From Microbacterium schleiferi (GTDB lineage Bacteria > Actinomycetota > Actinomycetes > Actinomycetales > Microbacteriaceae): 64,000 nt of DNA. Within the stretch, counting starts at the first letter, position 1. The number at the start of each line of letters is the position of its first letter. A program made the position numbers and the translations under genes. The stretch is taken from NCBI RefSeq assembly GCF_015565955.1, contig NZ_CP064760.1:1240001-1304000 (forward strand), written 5' to 3'. The notes beneath the pieces were generated by a model. It was not told the origin of the DNA. It did no database searches and saw only the letters and a program-made list of their open reading frames with translations. Below are positions 47,594 through 55,812 of this stretch, piece by piece.

Positions 47594-49552
47594 TCAGCCG
47601 TTCCCGCCGCCGTTACCGCCCGCGATCCCGATGTCGGTGATCGTGATGACGGTTCCGGGCACATGGAAGGTGCCCGCTCGCGGATCGATTTCGTTGACGC
47701 GGAAGACGTCCCAGAGGCTTCCCTCGGGCAGTGCCGTCTCGGCCTGGAATCCGGCATCTTCGAGCACGGTGACCGCGTCCCGCACCGACAGCCCGATGAC
47801 GGCAGGCACCTCGACCGGCTGGACACCCTTAGACACGACGAGCGTCACAGTGTCGCCGGGTCGCCACTGCCCGCCATCCGGGTGATCGGCAATGCCGATG
47901 ACCTCGCCGGCGGCGACGTCGTTGTCGTACTGGTCGATGGTTTCGCCCGACACGCCCAGGCCCGCGTCTTCGAGCGTCTGCGTGGCTGCTGCAACCGACA
48001 TGCCACGAACATCCGGCACCGGGCCCAGTGAGACGGTCATGGTGACGGTGTCGCCTTCGAACGCCGTGCAGCCGTCCGTGCAGTTGACCGCATCCCCGCC
48101 CAGGCGCGGTGTGAGCGAGACGGCGACGACCGTCCCGGCGGCGGCGTCGGAGAACAGCTCGGCGTCGGGTTCGGTGACGATGAGCTGATAGCCGGTGAGC
48201 GTCGCGCGGGCCTCGGTGGCGGGCTGACCGGCCACGGCCGGGATGTCGTGCTGAGCGGGTCCGAGCGACACGATGACCTGGACAGTCGACTCCTTGTCGA
48301 CGCGTTCGCCGACCGGAGGGTCGGTGCGGATGACGAGGCCCTGTTCGACCTCCAGGCTGTTTTCGCCGACCTGTTCGGGAACGAGGTTCTGCGCCGTGAT
48401 CGCGTCAGCCGCACTCTCATAGTCGAGTCCTGCGACGGCAGGGACGGGCACCTGTGACCCCGGCCCTGACCCGAACCACCAGCCGACGCCGGCGGCGAGT
48501 GCCGCGAGAAGGATGACGACCGCCACGATCCACGCGGTGCGCGCGCCTTGGCGAGTCGCCGAGCGCCGCAGGCGCGCCGCGTTGTCGATCTCGGCGCCGG
48601 GCAGGGTGAGGTTTCCGGTCGTCGCCGGAAGAACCTTCGTGAGCTCGCTGGGATCCTCGCGGTCGATCAATCCCGACGTCGCCGCCGCGACGATGTTCGG
48701 CGAGATGCCGAGGCTGCGCTCGATCTCTCGCAGCCGCTGCAGCATCTCCATCGCGTCGGCGGGGCGATCGTCGGGCTTCTTCTCCGTCGACCACAGCACG
48801 AGCTCATCCAGCTGCTCGGGAACTCCGGGGTTCTTGACGCTCGGGCGGGGGACCGAGTCGGTGGCGTGCTGAAACGCGATCTGCATCGGCTGCTCACCGC
48901 GATAGGGCTGCTCACCCGTGAGCATCTCGTAGAGCATGATGCCGAGGCTGTAGATGTCGCTTCGGGCGTCGGCGGTCCCGCGGGTGACCAGCTCGGGTGC
49001 GAGGTAGGCGATCGTGCCCATGAGCTGCGCGCCCGTTGCCGTGTTCGCGCTCGTCGCCCGCGCAAGGCCGAAGTCGCCGATCTTGATGCGGCCGTCCTCT
49101 GCCAGCAGCACGTTCTCGGGTTTGACGTCGCGGTGGATGATGCCGGCTCGGTGGGCTGCGGCAAGGCCGGAGAGCACGGCATCCATGATCGAAATCGTCT
49201 GCGGGACGGTCAACCGCTTCTCTTCGCGGAGCAACTCGCGCAAGGTGATGCCGGGCAGGTACTCCATGACGAGATACGCGATCTCGCCGTCGCTGCCCTG
49301 GTCGAAGACGTTCACGACGTGCGGGTCGGCGAGGCGCGCGGCAGCGCGGGCCTCCTGGATGAACCGACTCTGGAAAACCGTGTCATCGCTCAGGTGCCCG
49401 TGCATGACCTTGAGAGCGACGCGTCGCTCCAGGCGCAGATCCGTTGCGACATAGACGGTGGCCATGCCACCGCGGGCGATGCGGGCGCGCACCCGGTATC
49501 GGCCGTCGACGAGACGGCCGATCAACGGATCGGTTTGCGCGCTGGTGCTCAC
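47594..49552 (-). CDS. Serine/threonine protein kinase with PASTA domains
   Basis: 652 residues. Kinase domain about 17-285: GGMATVYVATDLRLERRVALKVM, HRDVKPENVLL, KIGDFGLARA and LMGTIAYLAPEL. A juxtamembrane segment leads to a membrane helix near 345-366 (ILLAALAAGVGWWF), then four extracellular PASTA repeats (about 373-645), the second interrupted by NCTDGCTAF with two Cys. GTG start at 49550-49552. PASTA kinases sense muropeptides or lipid II and control growth and wall synthesis. Position beside aroG and the Rv2175c-like gene equals pknL of mycobacteria, although mycobacterial PknL lacks this PASTA set. Confidence 0.94.
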   Translation of the reverse strand: MSTSAQTDPLIGRLVDGRYRVRARIARGGMATVYVATDLRLERRVALKVMHGHLSDDTVFQSRFIQEARAAARLADPHVVNVFDQGSDGEIAYLVMEYLPGITLRELLREEKRLTVPQTISIMDAVLSGLAAAHRAGIIHRDVKPENVLLAEDGRIKIGDFGLARATSANTATGAQLMGTIAYLAPELVTRGTADARSDIYSLGIMLYEMLTGEQPYRGEQPMQIAFQHATDSVPRPSVKNPGVPEQLDELVLWSTEKKPDDRPADAMEMLQRLREIERSLGISPNIVAAATSGLIDREDPSELTKVLPATTGNLTLPGAEIDNAARLRRSATRQGARTAWIVAVVILLAALAAGVGWWFGSGPGSQVPVPAVAGLDYESAADAITAQNLVPEQVGENSLEVEQGLVIRTDPPVGERVDKESTVQVIVSLGPAQHDIPAVAGQPATEARATLTGYQLIVTEPDAELFSDAAAGTVVAVSLTPRLGGDAVNCTDGCTAFEGDTVTMTVSLGPVPDVRGMSVAAATQTLEDAGLGVSGETIDQYDNDVAAGEVIGIADHPDGGQWRPGDTVTLVVSKGVQPVEVPAVIGLSVRDAVTVLEDAGFQAETALPEGSLWDVFRVNEIDPRAGTFHVPGTVITITDIGIAGGNGGGNG

Positions 49553-49671
49553 GGACCGAGTCTACGGAGCGCGAGCGGCCTGGCCTGGGAGCGGCTCACA
49601 GAAGCGGCCGAGCAGTCTTCGGCTTCGACGGGCGGGGGAGAGCGGTGAAGGAGCGCGCTCGTGGTGAGATC

Positions 49672-50028
49672 ATGGCTGTCGTGACCATCCCATCCCCTGT
49701 TACCGAAACCGCCTGGCTCACGATGCCCGACCTCGTCGAGGTGATCGGCGAACCGCTCGGTCGCGTGCGCCGTCTGCTGGACGAGTCGCAGCTGATCGGC
49801 TCCAAGCGCCACGGCGCCTTCGCGGTGCCGGCGGTGTTCATCATGGACGGCCGCCCGCTGCCGTCGCTGCGCGGGACCATCATTGTGCTCCACGACGTCG
49901 GATTCAGCGACGACGAAGCAATCGACTGGATGCTCACGCTCGATGACACGATCGGCGTGGCTCCGATCGAGGCGCTTCGGGCCGGGCGCAAGAGCGAGGT
50001 TCGACGGGTCGCCCAAACACTCGCGTGA
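49672..50028 (+). CDS. Rv2175c-like helix-turn-helix DNA-binding protein
   Basis: 118 residues. TAWLTMPDLVEVIGEPLGRVRRLLDESQLIGSKRHGAFAVPAVFI is a winged helix-turn-helix, and the C-terminal part (VLHDVGFSDDEAIDWMLTLDDTIG) matches Rv2175c. In Mycobacterium tuberculosis Rv2175c is phosphorylated by the adjacent kinase PknL, which changes DNA binding. The divergent kinase here suggests the same pairing. ATG at 49672 with GGTGAG upstream; a GTG at 49646 would add a short leader. Confidence 0.88.
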   Translation: MAVVTIPSPVTETAWLTMPDLVEVIGEPLGRVRRLLDESQLIGSKRHGAFAVPAVFIMDGRPLPSLRGTIIVLHDVGFSDDEAIDWMLTLDDTIGVAPIEALRAGRKSEVRRVAQTLA

Positions 50029-50086
50029 GTGCAGGCGCTCGCCTCAGTGCAGGCACGCGCTCGAGGTCCCGGGCTCGGCCGTGATC

Positions 50087-50116
50087 CCCTCAGGTGATCC
50101 GCCCTCAGGTGGTCCG
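50087..50116. repeat. 15-bp tandem repeat over the prenyl synthase stop codon
   Basis: CCCTCAGGTGATCCG and CCCTCAGGTGGTCCG follow each other directly; the second copy contains the stop (TCA on this strand) of the prenyl synthase gene. Confidence 0.85.
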
Positions 50117-51199
50117 CACTGTCGCTGCGCGGGCGAGGTCCCGGAGTTCACTGACAGAGCGATGTCCGAGCGGCACGCCTGAGAGCGCACGCTCGGCCCT
50201 GCGCGTGTAGTCGGCGATGAGCGCTTCGACCCGCTCCAGTGCACCGGTCTCGCGGATGGTCTGCTGCATCGCCGCGATCTGCTCCGGCTCGAGGGTCGGA
50301 TCGCCGAGCATCTCATCGAACAGGCGCCGCGACCCGGGCGAGAGGGCTTCCCGTGTGTAGGCGACCAGAACCGTGCGCTTGCCTTCGCGGAGGTCGTCGC
50401 CCGATGGCTTGCCCGTCGATTCAGCGTCACCGAAGACCCCGAGGACGTCATCCCGCAGTTGGAACGCCATGCCGACCGGGTGACCGAAGGCGATGAGGGC
50501 CGCTCGCTGCGTCGCATCCGCGCCGGCGATCGCGGCCCCGATGACGAGGGGCTGCTGGATGCTGTATCGCGCCGACTTCAGCGATGCGACGCGCAGGGCG
50601 CGCTCGGCGTGGCGATCGTCGGCCTCCGTCACGTAGGCCGACTCCTCGGCCACGTCCAGGAACTGACCGATCGTCACCTCGCGGCGCATCAGGGCGAACT
50701 CCCGGCGGCTGGCCGATGCGGCAGCTGGATCCGCGGCGGCAAGCCCCTCCTCGAGGAGGTCATCGCTCCACGCCACCAGAAGGTCGCCGAGCAGTAGCGC
50801 ACCCGACCGTCCAAACCGGGCGGGGTCACCGACCCAGCCTCGCTCGCGATGGGCGGCCTCGAGCGCGCGATGCGCGGCGGGGCGGCCACGGCGAGTATCG
50901 GAGTTGTCGACGATGTCATCGTGCACGAGGGCGGCGGCGTGGAACACCTCGAGCGCCGCGGCCGTCGCCAGCACGTCGTCGGTCGGCGTCAGGTCCGCAC
51001 CGGTGTGCTCACGGACCGCGCGCCAGCCGGCGAAGCAGAACCGGGCACGCAGGCGCTTGCCGCCTCTCACGGCGTCGGCGCCGGCCCCGTGCAGCAAGAT
51101 CGCTTCGTCGCCGAACAGCTCAGCCTCGGCCTCCCGGACCTCCAGGAAATCTTCGACTCGCTGAGAAACTGCCGCAACCGCATCACTACCTACTGACAC
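50105..51199 (-). CDS. Polyprenyl (geranylgeranyl-type) diphosphate synthase
   Basis: 364 residues, trans-prenyltransferase. First Asp-rich motif ALVHDDIVDNSDTRRG, second AFQLRDDVLGVFGD; also GGKRLRARFCFAG for substrate phosphate, and KSARYSIQQPL. Product length is set by residues before the first motif (EVFHAA), suggesting C15-C20, but this is not certain. It corresponds in position to mycobacterial idsA2. GTG start at 51197-51199. Product would feed carotenoid, quinone or wall carrier synthesis. Confidence 0.92.
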   Translation of the reverse strand: MSVGSDAVAAVSQRVEDFLEVREAEAELFGDEAILLHGAGADAVRGGKRLRARFCFAGWRAVREHTGADLTPTDDVLATAAALEVFHAAALVHDDIVDNSDTRRGRPAAHRALEAAHRERGWVGDPARFGRSGALLLGDLLVAWSDDLLEEGLAAADPAAASASRREFALMRREVTIGQFLDVAEESAYVTEADDRHAERALRVASLKSARYSIQQPLVIGAAIAGADATQRAALIAFGHPVGMAFQLRDDVLGVFGDAESTGKPSGDDLREGKRTVLVAYTREALSPGSRRLFDEMLGDPTLEPEQIAAMQQTIRETGALERVEALIADYTRRAERALSGVPLGHRSVSELRDLARAATVRTT

Positions 51200-51265
51200 G
51201 GGCCTAGCCTAGTAATCGACGGCGCGCGTAGAATCGTGCCACCGATCCAGCCCGAGGGGGATCTC

Positions 51266-51634
51266 ATGCCACTCTCCGAACAGGAGCAGCGTCTGCTCGA
51301 CGAGATGGAGCGCCATCTCATGCGCAACGACGCGGATGTCGTTTCGGCGTCCGGCGGCGGCGGTGGTCTCTCCTACCGCAATGTCGTGTACGGCACGATC
51401 TTGGTTCTCGCCGGCATCGGCGCCCTCATCGTCGGCGTGGCACTGCAGCTGATCGTCGTCGGTGTTCTCGGATTCCTCGCCATGATCGCCGGCGTCATCG
51501 TCGCCGTTACACCGGCAAAGCGCGCCGATGGCGACCAGGTACGCACGGAGCAGGCTCCCGCTGCCAGCCGCACCAGTGCAAGCTTCATGGATCGCATGAA
51601 CGAACGCTGGGACCGCCGCCAGGAAGGTCACTGA
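51266..51634 (+). CDS. DUF3040 family membrane protein
   Basis: 122 residues. The N terminus MPLSEQEQRLLDEMERHLMR is the DUF3040 hallmark; two membrane helices follow (about 50-70 and 72-92, GTILVLAGIGALIV and VGVLGFLAMIAGVIVAV), with a basic tail. The ATG at 51266 follows GAGGGGGATCTC. It precedes mraZ in many actinobacteria; the function is unknown, probably linked to the envelope. A strong terminator separates it from mraZ. Confidence 0.9.
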   Translation: MPLSEQEQRLLDEMERHLMRNDADVVSASGGGGGLSYRNVVYGTILVLAGIGALIVGVALQLIVVGVLGFLAMIAGVIVAVTPAKRADGDQVRTEQAPAASRTSASFMDRMNERWDRRQEGH

Positions 51635-51711
51635 CCGGAGGCCCGAAGAGCCCTCCACTCCGCTCCACGCCACAGCCCCCACCCTTACCTAGGCCCCCGT
51701 CGGGGCCACCG

Positions 51712-51735
51712 AACGCCGACCTTCGGGTCGGCGTT
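51712..51735 (+). terminator. Hairpin terminator before the division cluster
   Basis: AACGCCGACC pairs perfectly with GGTCGGCGTT around a TTCG tetraloop and is followed by TTCGTCGTT. It ends DUF3040 transcription and isolates the mraZ promoter. Confidence 0.88.
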
Positions 51736-51840
51736 TCGTCGTTAACGGCTGCTCTCGGGCGCCGCCAGCGCTCGCCAGCCGACGCTCCGTTCCGTCCGTC
51801 CGGCGCGCCCTCGGGGGCTTCGGGGGAGCAGTGTGCCAGG

Positions 51841-51878
51841 AAAGTGGTGACAAAGTGGAGGGAAGTGGAGTAAAGTGG
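51841..51878 (+). promoter_or_regulatory. Four AAGTGG direct repeats upstream of mraZ (MraZ box)
   Basis: AAGTGG occurs at 51842, 51853, 51863 and 51873 with 10-11 bp period, 42-79 bp before the mraZ ATG. MraZ of other bacteria binds direct repeats of TGGG-type pentamers with 10-bp period in its own promoter, so these are likely autoregulatory sites on one DNA face. Confidence 0.7.
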
Positions 51879-51919
51879 CGTGCAACCTGGAGGGGCCGGA
51901 CGAAGGGGGGTGACGCGGG

Positions 51920-52351
51920 ATGCTGCTGGGGACTCACACTCCGAAGCTCGACGACAAAGGACGCGTCATCTTGCCGTCCAAGTTCCGCGACGATCTCGGC
52001 GCCGGCATCGTCGTGACGCGCGGACAAGAGCGCTGCCTCTATGTCTTCGCCGCTGACGAGTTCGAGCGCGTCCATGACCGCATCCGCGAAGCCCCGCTGA
52101 CCAACAAGCAGGCGCGCGACTTTCTGCGCATGTTCCTGTCGGGAGCGAGTGCTGAAACTCCCGACAGCCAGAACCGCATCACCATCCCGCCGCCACTGCG
52201 GGCCTACGCCGGTCTCGAGCGCGAGCTCGTGGTCACGGGTGTCGGCGCTCACGCCGAGATCTGGGACGCGCAGGCCTGGAACGACTACCTCGAAGGAAAC
52301 GAAGCGACCTACTCGGAGATGGAGCAGGAGGTGATTCCCGGCCTGTTCTGA
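51920..52351 (+). CDS. mraZ: Transcriptional regulator MraZ
   Basis: 143-residue dimeric AbrB-fold DNA-binding protein with two repeats: [20 protein letters not shown] and [22 protein letters not shown], each with the DxxGR-like (second degenerate DSQNR) motif. It opens the division and wall cluster and usually represses it. ATG follows AGGGGGGTGACGCGGG. Repeat operators lie just upstream. Confidence 0.96.
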   Translation: MLLGTHTPKLDDKGRVILPSKFRDDLGAGIVVTRGQERCLYVFAADEFERVHDRIREAPLTNKQARDFLRMFLSGASAETPDSQNRITIPPPLRAYAGLERELVVTGVGAHAEIWDAQAWNDYLEGNEATYSEMEQEVIPGLF

Positions 52352-52450
52352 CCCTCGGTTGTGATGCCCATCTGCGGGGCCCTGACGCACTTCCCCGGCG
52401 CCAGGTCTTCAGCGGATGGGGATCAGAGCCCAGTGGTCCGGCCCGACATC

Positions 52451-53404
52451 ATGGACCTGCGCGACATCCACACCCCCGTTTTGCTCGAGCGCTGCATCGA
52501 GCTGCTGGCTCCCGCTCTCGGTGGAGACAGCCCCGTCGTGGTGGATGCGACCCTCGGCATGGGGGGCCACACCGAGGCGCTGCTGGAACGGTTCCCGGCG
52601 CTGACGGTGATCGGTCTCGATCGCGACACCGACGCCCTGCGCATCGCCTCGGAGCGCCTTGCGCGGTTCGGTGATCGCCTCCGCCCCGTTCACACCGTCT
52701 ACGACGGCATTGCCGGAGCGATCGAAGAGTGCGGCTTCGCTCGCGTCGACGGGATCCTCTTCGACCTGGGCGTCTCGTCCCTGCAACTGGATGTCGCGGA
52801 CCGTGGTTTCGCTTACGCCCAGGATGCCCCGCTGGACATGCGGATGGATCAGTCCGGGGGAGTGACGGCCGCCGCGGTTCTGGCGACGTACGGCGAGGGC
52901 GACCTGCGGCGGATCTTCGAGCGCTACGGCGAAGAGAAGCTCGCTGGACGGTATGCGCGAGCCATCATCCAGGCGCGTGGGCAGGAGCCCATCGAGCGGT
53001 CGGGTCAGCTCGTCGAGATCCTGCAGAAGGCGACTCCCGCAGCCCTCAAGAACGCCGGCCACCCCGCCAAGCGCGTCTTCCAGGCCCTGCGCATCGAGGT
53101 GAACGCGGAACTCGCGGCGCTCGAGACGGCACTGCCGGCGGCGCTGGATGCGTTGGCTGTCGGTGGCCGCCTCGTCGTCATGTCCTACCAGTCTCTGGAG
53201 GATCGTCTCGTCAAGCGCGTCCTTGCTCAAGCGGTGCGCTCGACCGCGCCCGCAGGCCTGCCTGTCGAGCTTCCTGAGCATGCTCCGCAGTTCCGCCTCG
53301 TCGTCAAGGGAGCGGAAATGGCCTCGGACGACGAGAAGCTGCGTAACCCCCGTGCCACCCCTGTGCGCCTGCGCGCGGCCGAACGAGTGAAGGATGCCGC
53401 ATGA
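52451..53404 (+). CDS. rsmH: 16S rRNA (cytosine-1402-N4)-methyltransferase
   Basis: 317 residues using S-adenosylmethionine. [13 protein letters not shown], the cofactor site [66 protein letters not shown] and [14 protein letters not shown] are all canonical RsmH motifs. The ATG at 52451 starts at the family's normal N terminus; an upstream in-frame ATG would add 30 non-homologous residues. Stop overlaps ftsL (ATGA). Confidence 0.96.
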   Translation: MDLRDIHTPVLLERCIELLAPALGGDSPVVVDATLGMGGHTEALLERFPALTVIGLDRDTDALRIASERLARFGDRLRPVHTVYDGIAGAIEECGFARVDGILFDLGVSSLQLDVADRGFAYAQDAPLDMRMDQSGGVTAAAVLATYGEGDLRRIFERYGEEKLAGRYARAIIQARGQEPIERSGQLVEILQKATPAALKNAGHPAKRVFQALRIEVNAELAALETALPAALDALAVGGRLVVMSYQSLEDRLVKRVLAQAVRSTAPAGLPVELPEHAPQFRLVVKGAEMASDDEKLRNPRATPVRLRAAERVKDAA

Positions 53405-53988
53405 GCGCGGACCTGCTGGCAGCCCTTGACGAGTTCGCACCGAGTCCTCGGCCCGCCGACACCCGCGCCCCCCGCCTGCGTCCCGTCGAGCGCACGGCGA
53501 CGCGACGTCGTCCCCGGCTGGCGTACGGCATCGTCGCGGTGCTCGGCGCGGCGGCGATCGTTGCCGCGCAGATGGTGGTCTCGATTCTGACCACGCAGGA
53601 CACGTACGCGATCTCGACCCTGACGTCGCAGCAGCGACAGCTCACCTGGGACCGGCAGATCCTGTACGACGAGGTCGCAGGTCTCAGCTCGCCGCAGTAC
53701 CTCGCGGCAAACGCGTCTGCCCTGGGTATGGTCATCAGCGAAGCGCCAACCTTCCTCCGCCTGTCGGATGGAGCGCTGGTGGGAGCCTCGCAGGCCGCGG
53801 GCTGGCAGTCATCCATCGACGCTGTCGGAAGGGGAGCAGTGGCAAACGCCCTCATCACCCAGACTCCCTTGGTCACTGACCCCGCCGCGACGATCGAGGG
53901 GGTCCCCGTCGAGGTCACGGATGAGGCCGGACAGTCGGTCACCCCGCCCGCGCTCTCCGACGGCTTGCCGACCCCCACGACGCGATGA
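53401..53988 (+). CDS. ftsL: FtsL-like division protein
   Basis: 195 residues with a cytoplasmic N terminus (1-45, Pro/Arg-rich), one membrane helix (about 46-67, [19 protein letters not shown]) and an exported coiled-coil start ([27 protein letters not shown], in part). Sequence similarity in FtsL is low; position between rsmH and ftsI and this topology give the call. It would bind FtsB and FtsQ and activate FtsW-FtsI. C-terminal 70 residues are Pro/Thr-rich. Start overlaps rsmH by four bases. Confidence 0.82.
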   Translation: MSADLLAALDEFAPSPRPADTRAPRLRPVERTATRRRPRLAYGIVAVLGAAAIVAAQMVVSILTTQDTYAISTLTSQQRQLTWDRQILYDEVAGLSSPQYLAANASALGMVISEAPTFLRLSDGALVGASQAAGWQSSIDAVGRGAVANALITQTPLVTDPAATIEGVPVEVTDEAGQSVTPPALSDGLPTPTTR

Positions 53989-54023
53989 CCGGACGCAGCA
54001 GACGATGACCGGACGAAGCAACC
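53984..54023. repeat. 20-bp tandem duplication across the ftsL stop and ftsI start
   Basis: GATGACCGGACGCAGCAGAC and the next 20 bases (53984-54003, 54004-54023) are imperfect copies. Each holds ATGA: the first overlaps the ftsL stop, the second is the ftsI start. Confidence 0.9.
53985..54008 (+). CDS. Seven-codon relay frame between ftsL and ftsI
   Basis: ATG at 53985 overlaps the ftsL stop in ATGA; the frame encodes MTGRSRR and its stop TGA at 54006 overlaps the ftsI ATG at 54005 in a second ATGA. Ribosomes leaving ftsL could reinitiate here and then again at ftsI. This is inferred from overlaps only. Confidence 0.45.
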   Translation: MTGRSRR

Positions 54024-55789
54024 GCAGCCCACGGCGTCGCACCGTTGTCGCCATGTTCATGGTTCTGGCAGTCATCGGTGCCTTCGTCATCCGTCTCGTG
54101 GACATCCAGGTCGTCAATGCGAAGGAACACATCGCGCAGTCGCTCGAGCTGGGACTCTCCGGCTCGCAGGAGACCTACGGAAGCCGCGGCGCGATCGTCG
54201 ACGAGAACGGTGCGACCCTCGCCGGCAGCATCGTGCTCTATGACGCGCAGCTGGACCCGAAGCTCGTGGGTCCCATCGACCGTGAGATCAACGGCGAGAA
54301 GGTCACGGTGCCGTGGGAGACGATCTCCGCCGAGATCGGTGCCGTGACGGGCCAGAGCGCCGAGGAAATTCAGGGAATCGTCGCCGCGGCCCTCGCCGAG
54401 AACCCCGACAGTCGATACGCGATGCTCACGCGCGGCCTGACGACGGCGCAGTATCGCGAACTGGCGGACATGAACATTCCCTACTTCGCGGCTTTCCCCC
54501 ACCCCGCGCGTACGTACCCCGATGGTGCGGTCGGGGGTAACCTCGTGGGCTTCGTGGGGTCCGATGGCACTCCGCTCGCGGGCCTGGAGGTTTCCCAGAA
54601 CGGATGCCTTGCCTCGACCGACGGGGAAATCCGCTACCAGCGCGGGGGTGACGGCGTCATCATCCCGGGGACCATGACGGAAATCCCCGCCGTCGACGGC
54701 GGGACGCTGCAACTGACGATCAACCGCGATCTGAACTGGTATCTCCAGCAGTTGATCGCCGAGCAGACGCAGAACACCGGAGCACTGAGCGGTGCGATCT
54801 TCGTGGTCGAGGTCAAGACCGGCGCGATCCGCGCGGCAGCCGAATACCCGACCGTCGATCCGAATGCCCCGACATCCGTCGATGAATCAGATCGCGCAAG
54901 CCGGATCTTCCGCAATACCTTCGAGCCCGGTTCGACCTTCAAGGCGCTGTCGGCGGCGATGCTCGTCGACTCCGGTACCGCGAACCCGTTCTCGGTCGTC
55001 CACGTCCCCTTCCGGCAGACCTTCGACAACGGTGCGAGCGTTCGTGATGACCTGCAGCACCCGGACTACGACTACACCCTCAACGGCGTGCTCGTGAACT
55101 CCTCAAACGTCGGTATCTCCACCTTCGCCGGAATGATGAGCGACCAGGCCCGTTTCGACTACCTCACGAGATTCGGGATCGGGCAGGGGACGGATGTCGA
55201 CTTCCTCGGCGAAGCGAACGGCCTCGTGCGCGACCCGAGCCAGTGGGACAACCAGACGAAGTACAACACCTCCTACGGTCAGGGCCTGACCACGACGATT
55301 CCCGAACTGGCGAACGCCTATCAGGCGATCGCCAACGGCGGACTGAAGTTGCCGCTGCGCCTCGTCGAGTCCTGCACGGCTGCTGACGGGACCGTCACCA
55401 CCCCCGACAACGGCGAGCCCGCGCAGGTGATCAGCCCCGAGGCGGCGCGGCAGGTCACCGACATGCTCGAGAACGTCGCCACGAAGGGATCGGTCTCGGA
55501 GAAGGTCGGCATTGCCGGCTACCGGCTCGCGCTCAAGACCGGAACGGCCGAGAAGGTCGACCCGGGCGCCGGTACCTACAAGGTCGGTTCGTACTTCACG
55601 ACGATCGCGGGCTTCGCGCCGGCCGATGATCCCCAGTATGTCGTCGTGGTGACGCTCGACGAGCCGTCCACGATAAAGTCGTCTAGTGCCAACGCTCCGG
55701 CGTTCCGTGAGGCGATGACCCAGGTGCTCAAGACCTACCGGATCATGCCTTCGAACTCCGCCTCACCCGATCTCCCGACCTTCGGCTGA
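54005..55789 (+). CDS. ftsI: Septal penicillin-binding protein 3 (FtsI)
   Basis: 594 residues, class B transpeptidase. A short basic leader and membrane helix (about 14-35) precede a pedestal domain (YGSRGAIVDENGATLAGS), then the transpeptidase: active Ser310 in EPGSTFKALS, SSN in LVNSSNVGIST, and KTG in LALKTGTAEK. Several lid and penicillin-binding motifs are standard. ATG at 54005; an upstream frame belongs to the ftsL overlap. Partner of FtsW in septal peptidoglycan synthesis. A target of beta-lactams in relatives. Confidence 0.96.
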   Translation: MTGRSNRSPRRRTVVAMFMVLAVIGAFVIRLVDIQVVNAKEHIAQSLELGLSGSQETYGSRGAIVDENGATLAGSIVLYDAQLDPKLVGPIDREINGEKVTVPWETISAEIGAVTGQSAEEIQGIVAAALAENPDSRYAMLTRGLTTAQYRELADMNIPYFAAFPHPARTYPDGAVGGNLVGFVGSDGTPLAGLEVSQNGCLASTDGEIRYQRGGDGVIIPGTMTEIPAVDGGTLQLTINRDLNWYLQQLIAEQTQNTGALSGAIFVVEVKTGAIRAAAEYPTVDPNAPTSVDESDRASRIFRNTFEPGSTFKALSAAMLVDSGTANPFSVVHVPFRQTFDNGASVRDDLQHPDYDYTLNGVLVNSSNVGISTFAGMMSDQARFDYLTRFGIGQGTDVDFLGEANGLVRDPSQWDNQTKYNTSYGQGLTTTIPELANAYQAIANGGLKLPLRLVESCTAADGTVTTPDNGEPAQVISPEAARQVTDMLENVATKGSVSEKVGIAGYRLALKTGTAEKVDPGAGTYKVGSYFTTIAGFAPADDPQYVVVVTLDEPSTIKSSSANAPAFREAMTQVLKTYRIMPSNSASPDLPTFG

Positions 55790-55812
55790 TCCCAACGGCA
55801 CGCTCCCCGCGC

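Noticed and set aside
53768..54004. Upstream extension of ftsI overlapping ftsL
   Set aside because: The extra 79 codons are Arg/Pro/Ser-rich and lie wholly in the ftsL frame's shadow; the ATG at 54005 gives the normal N terminus.
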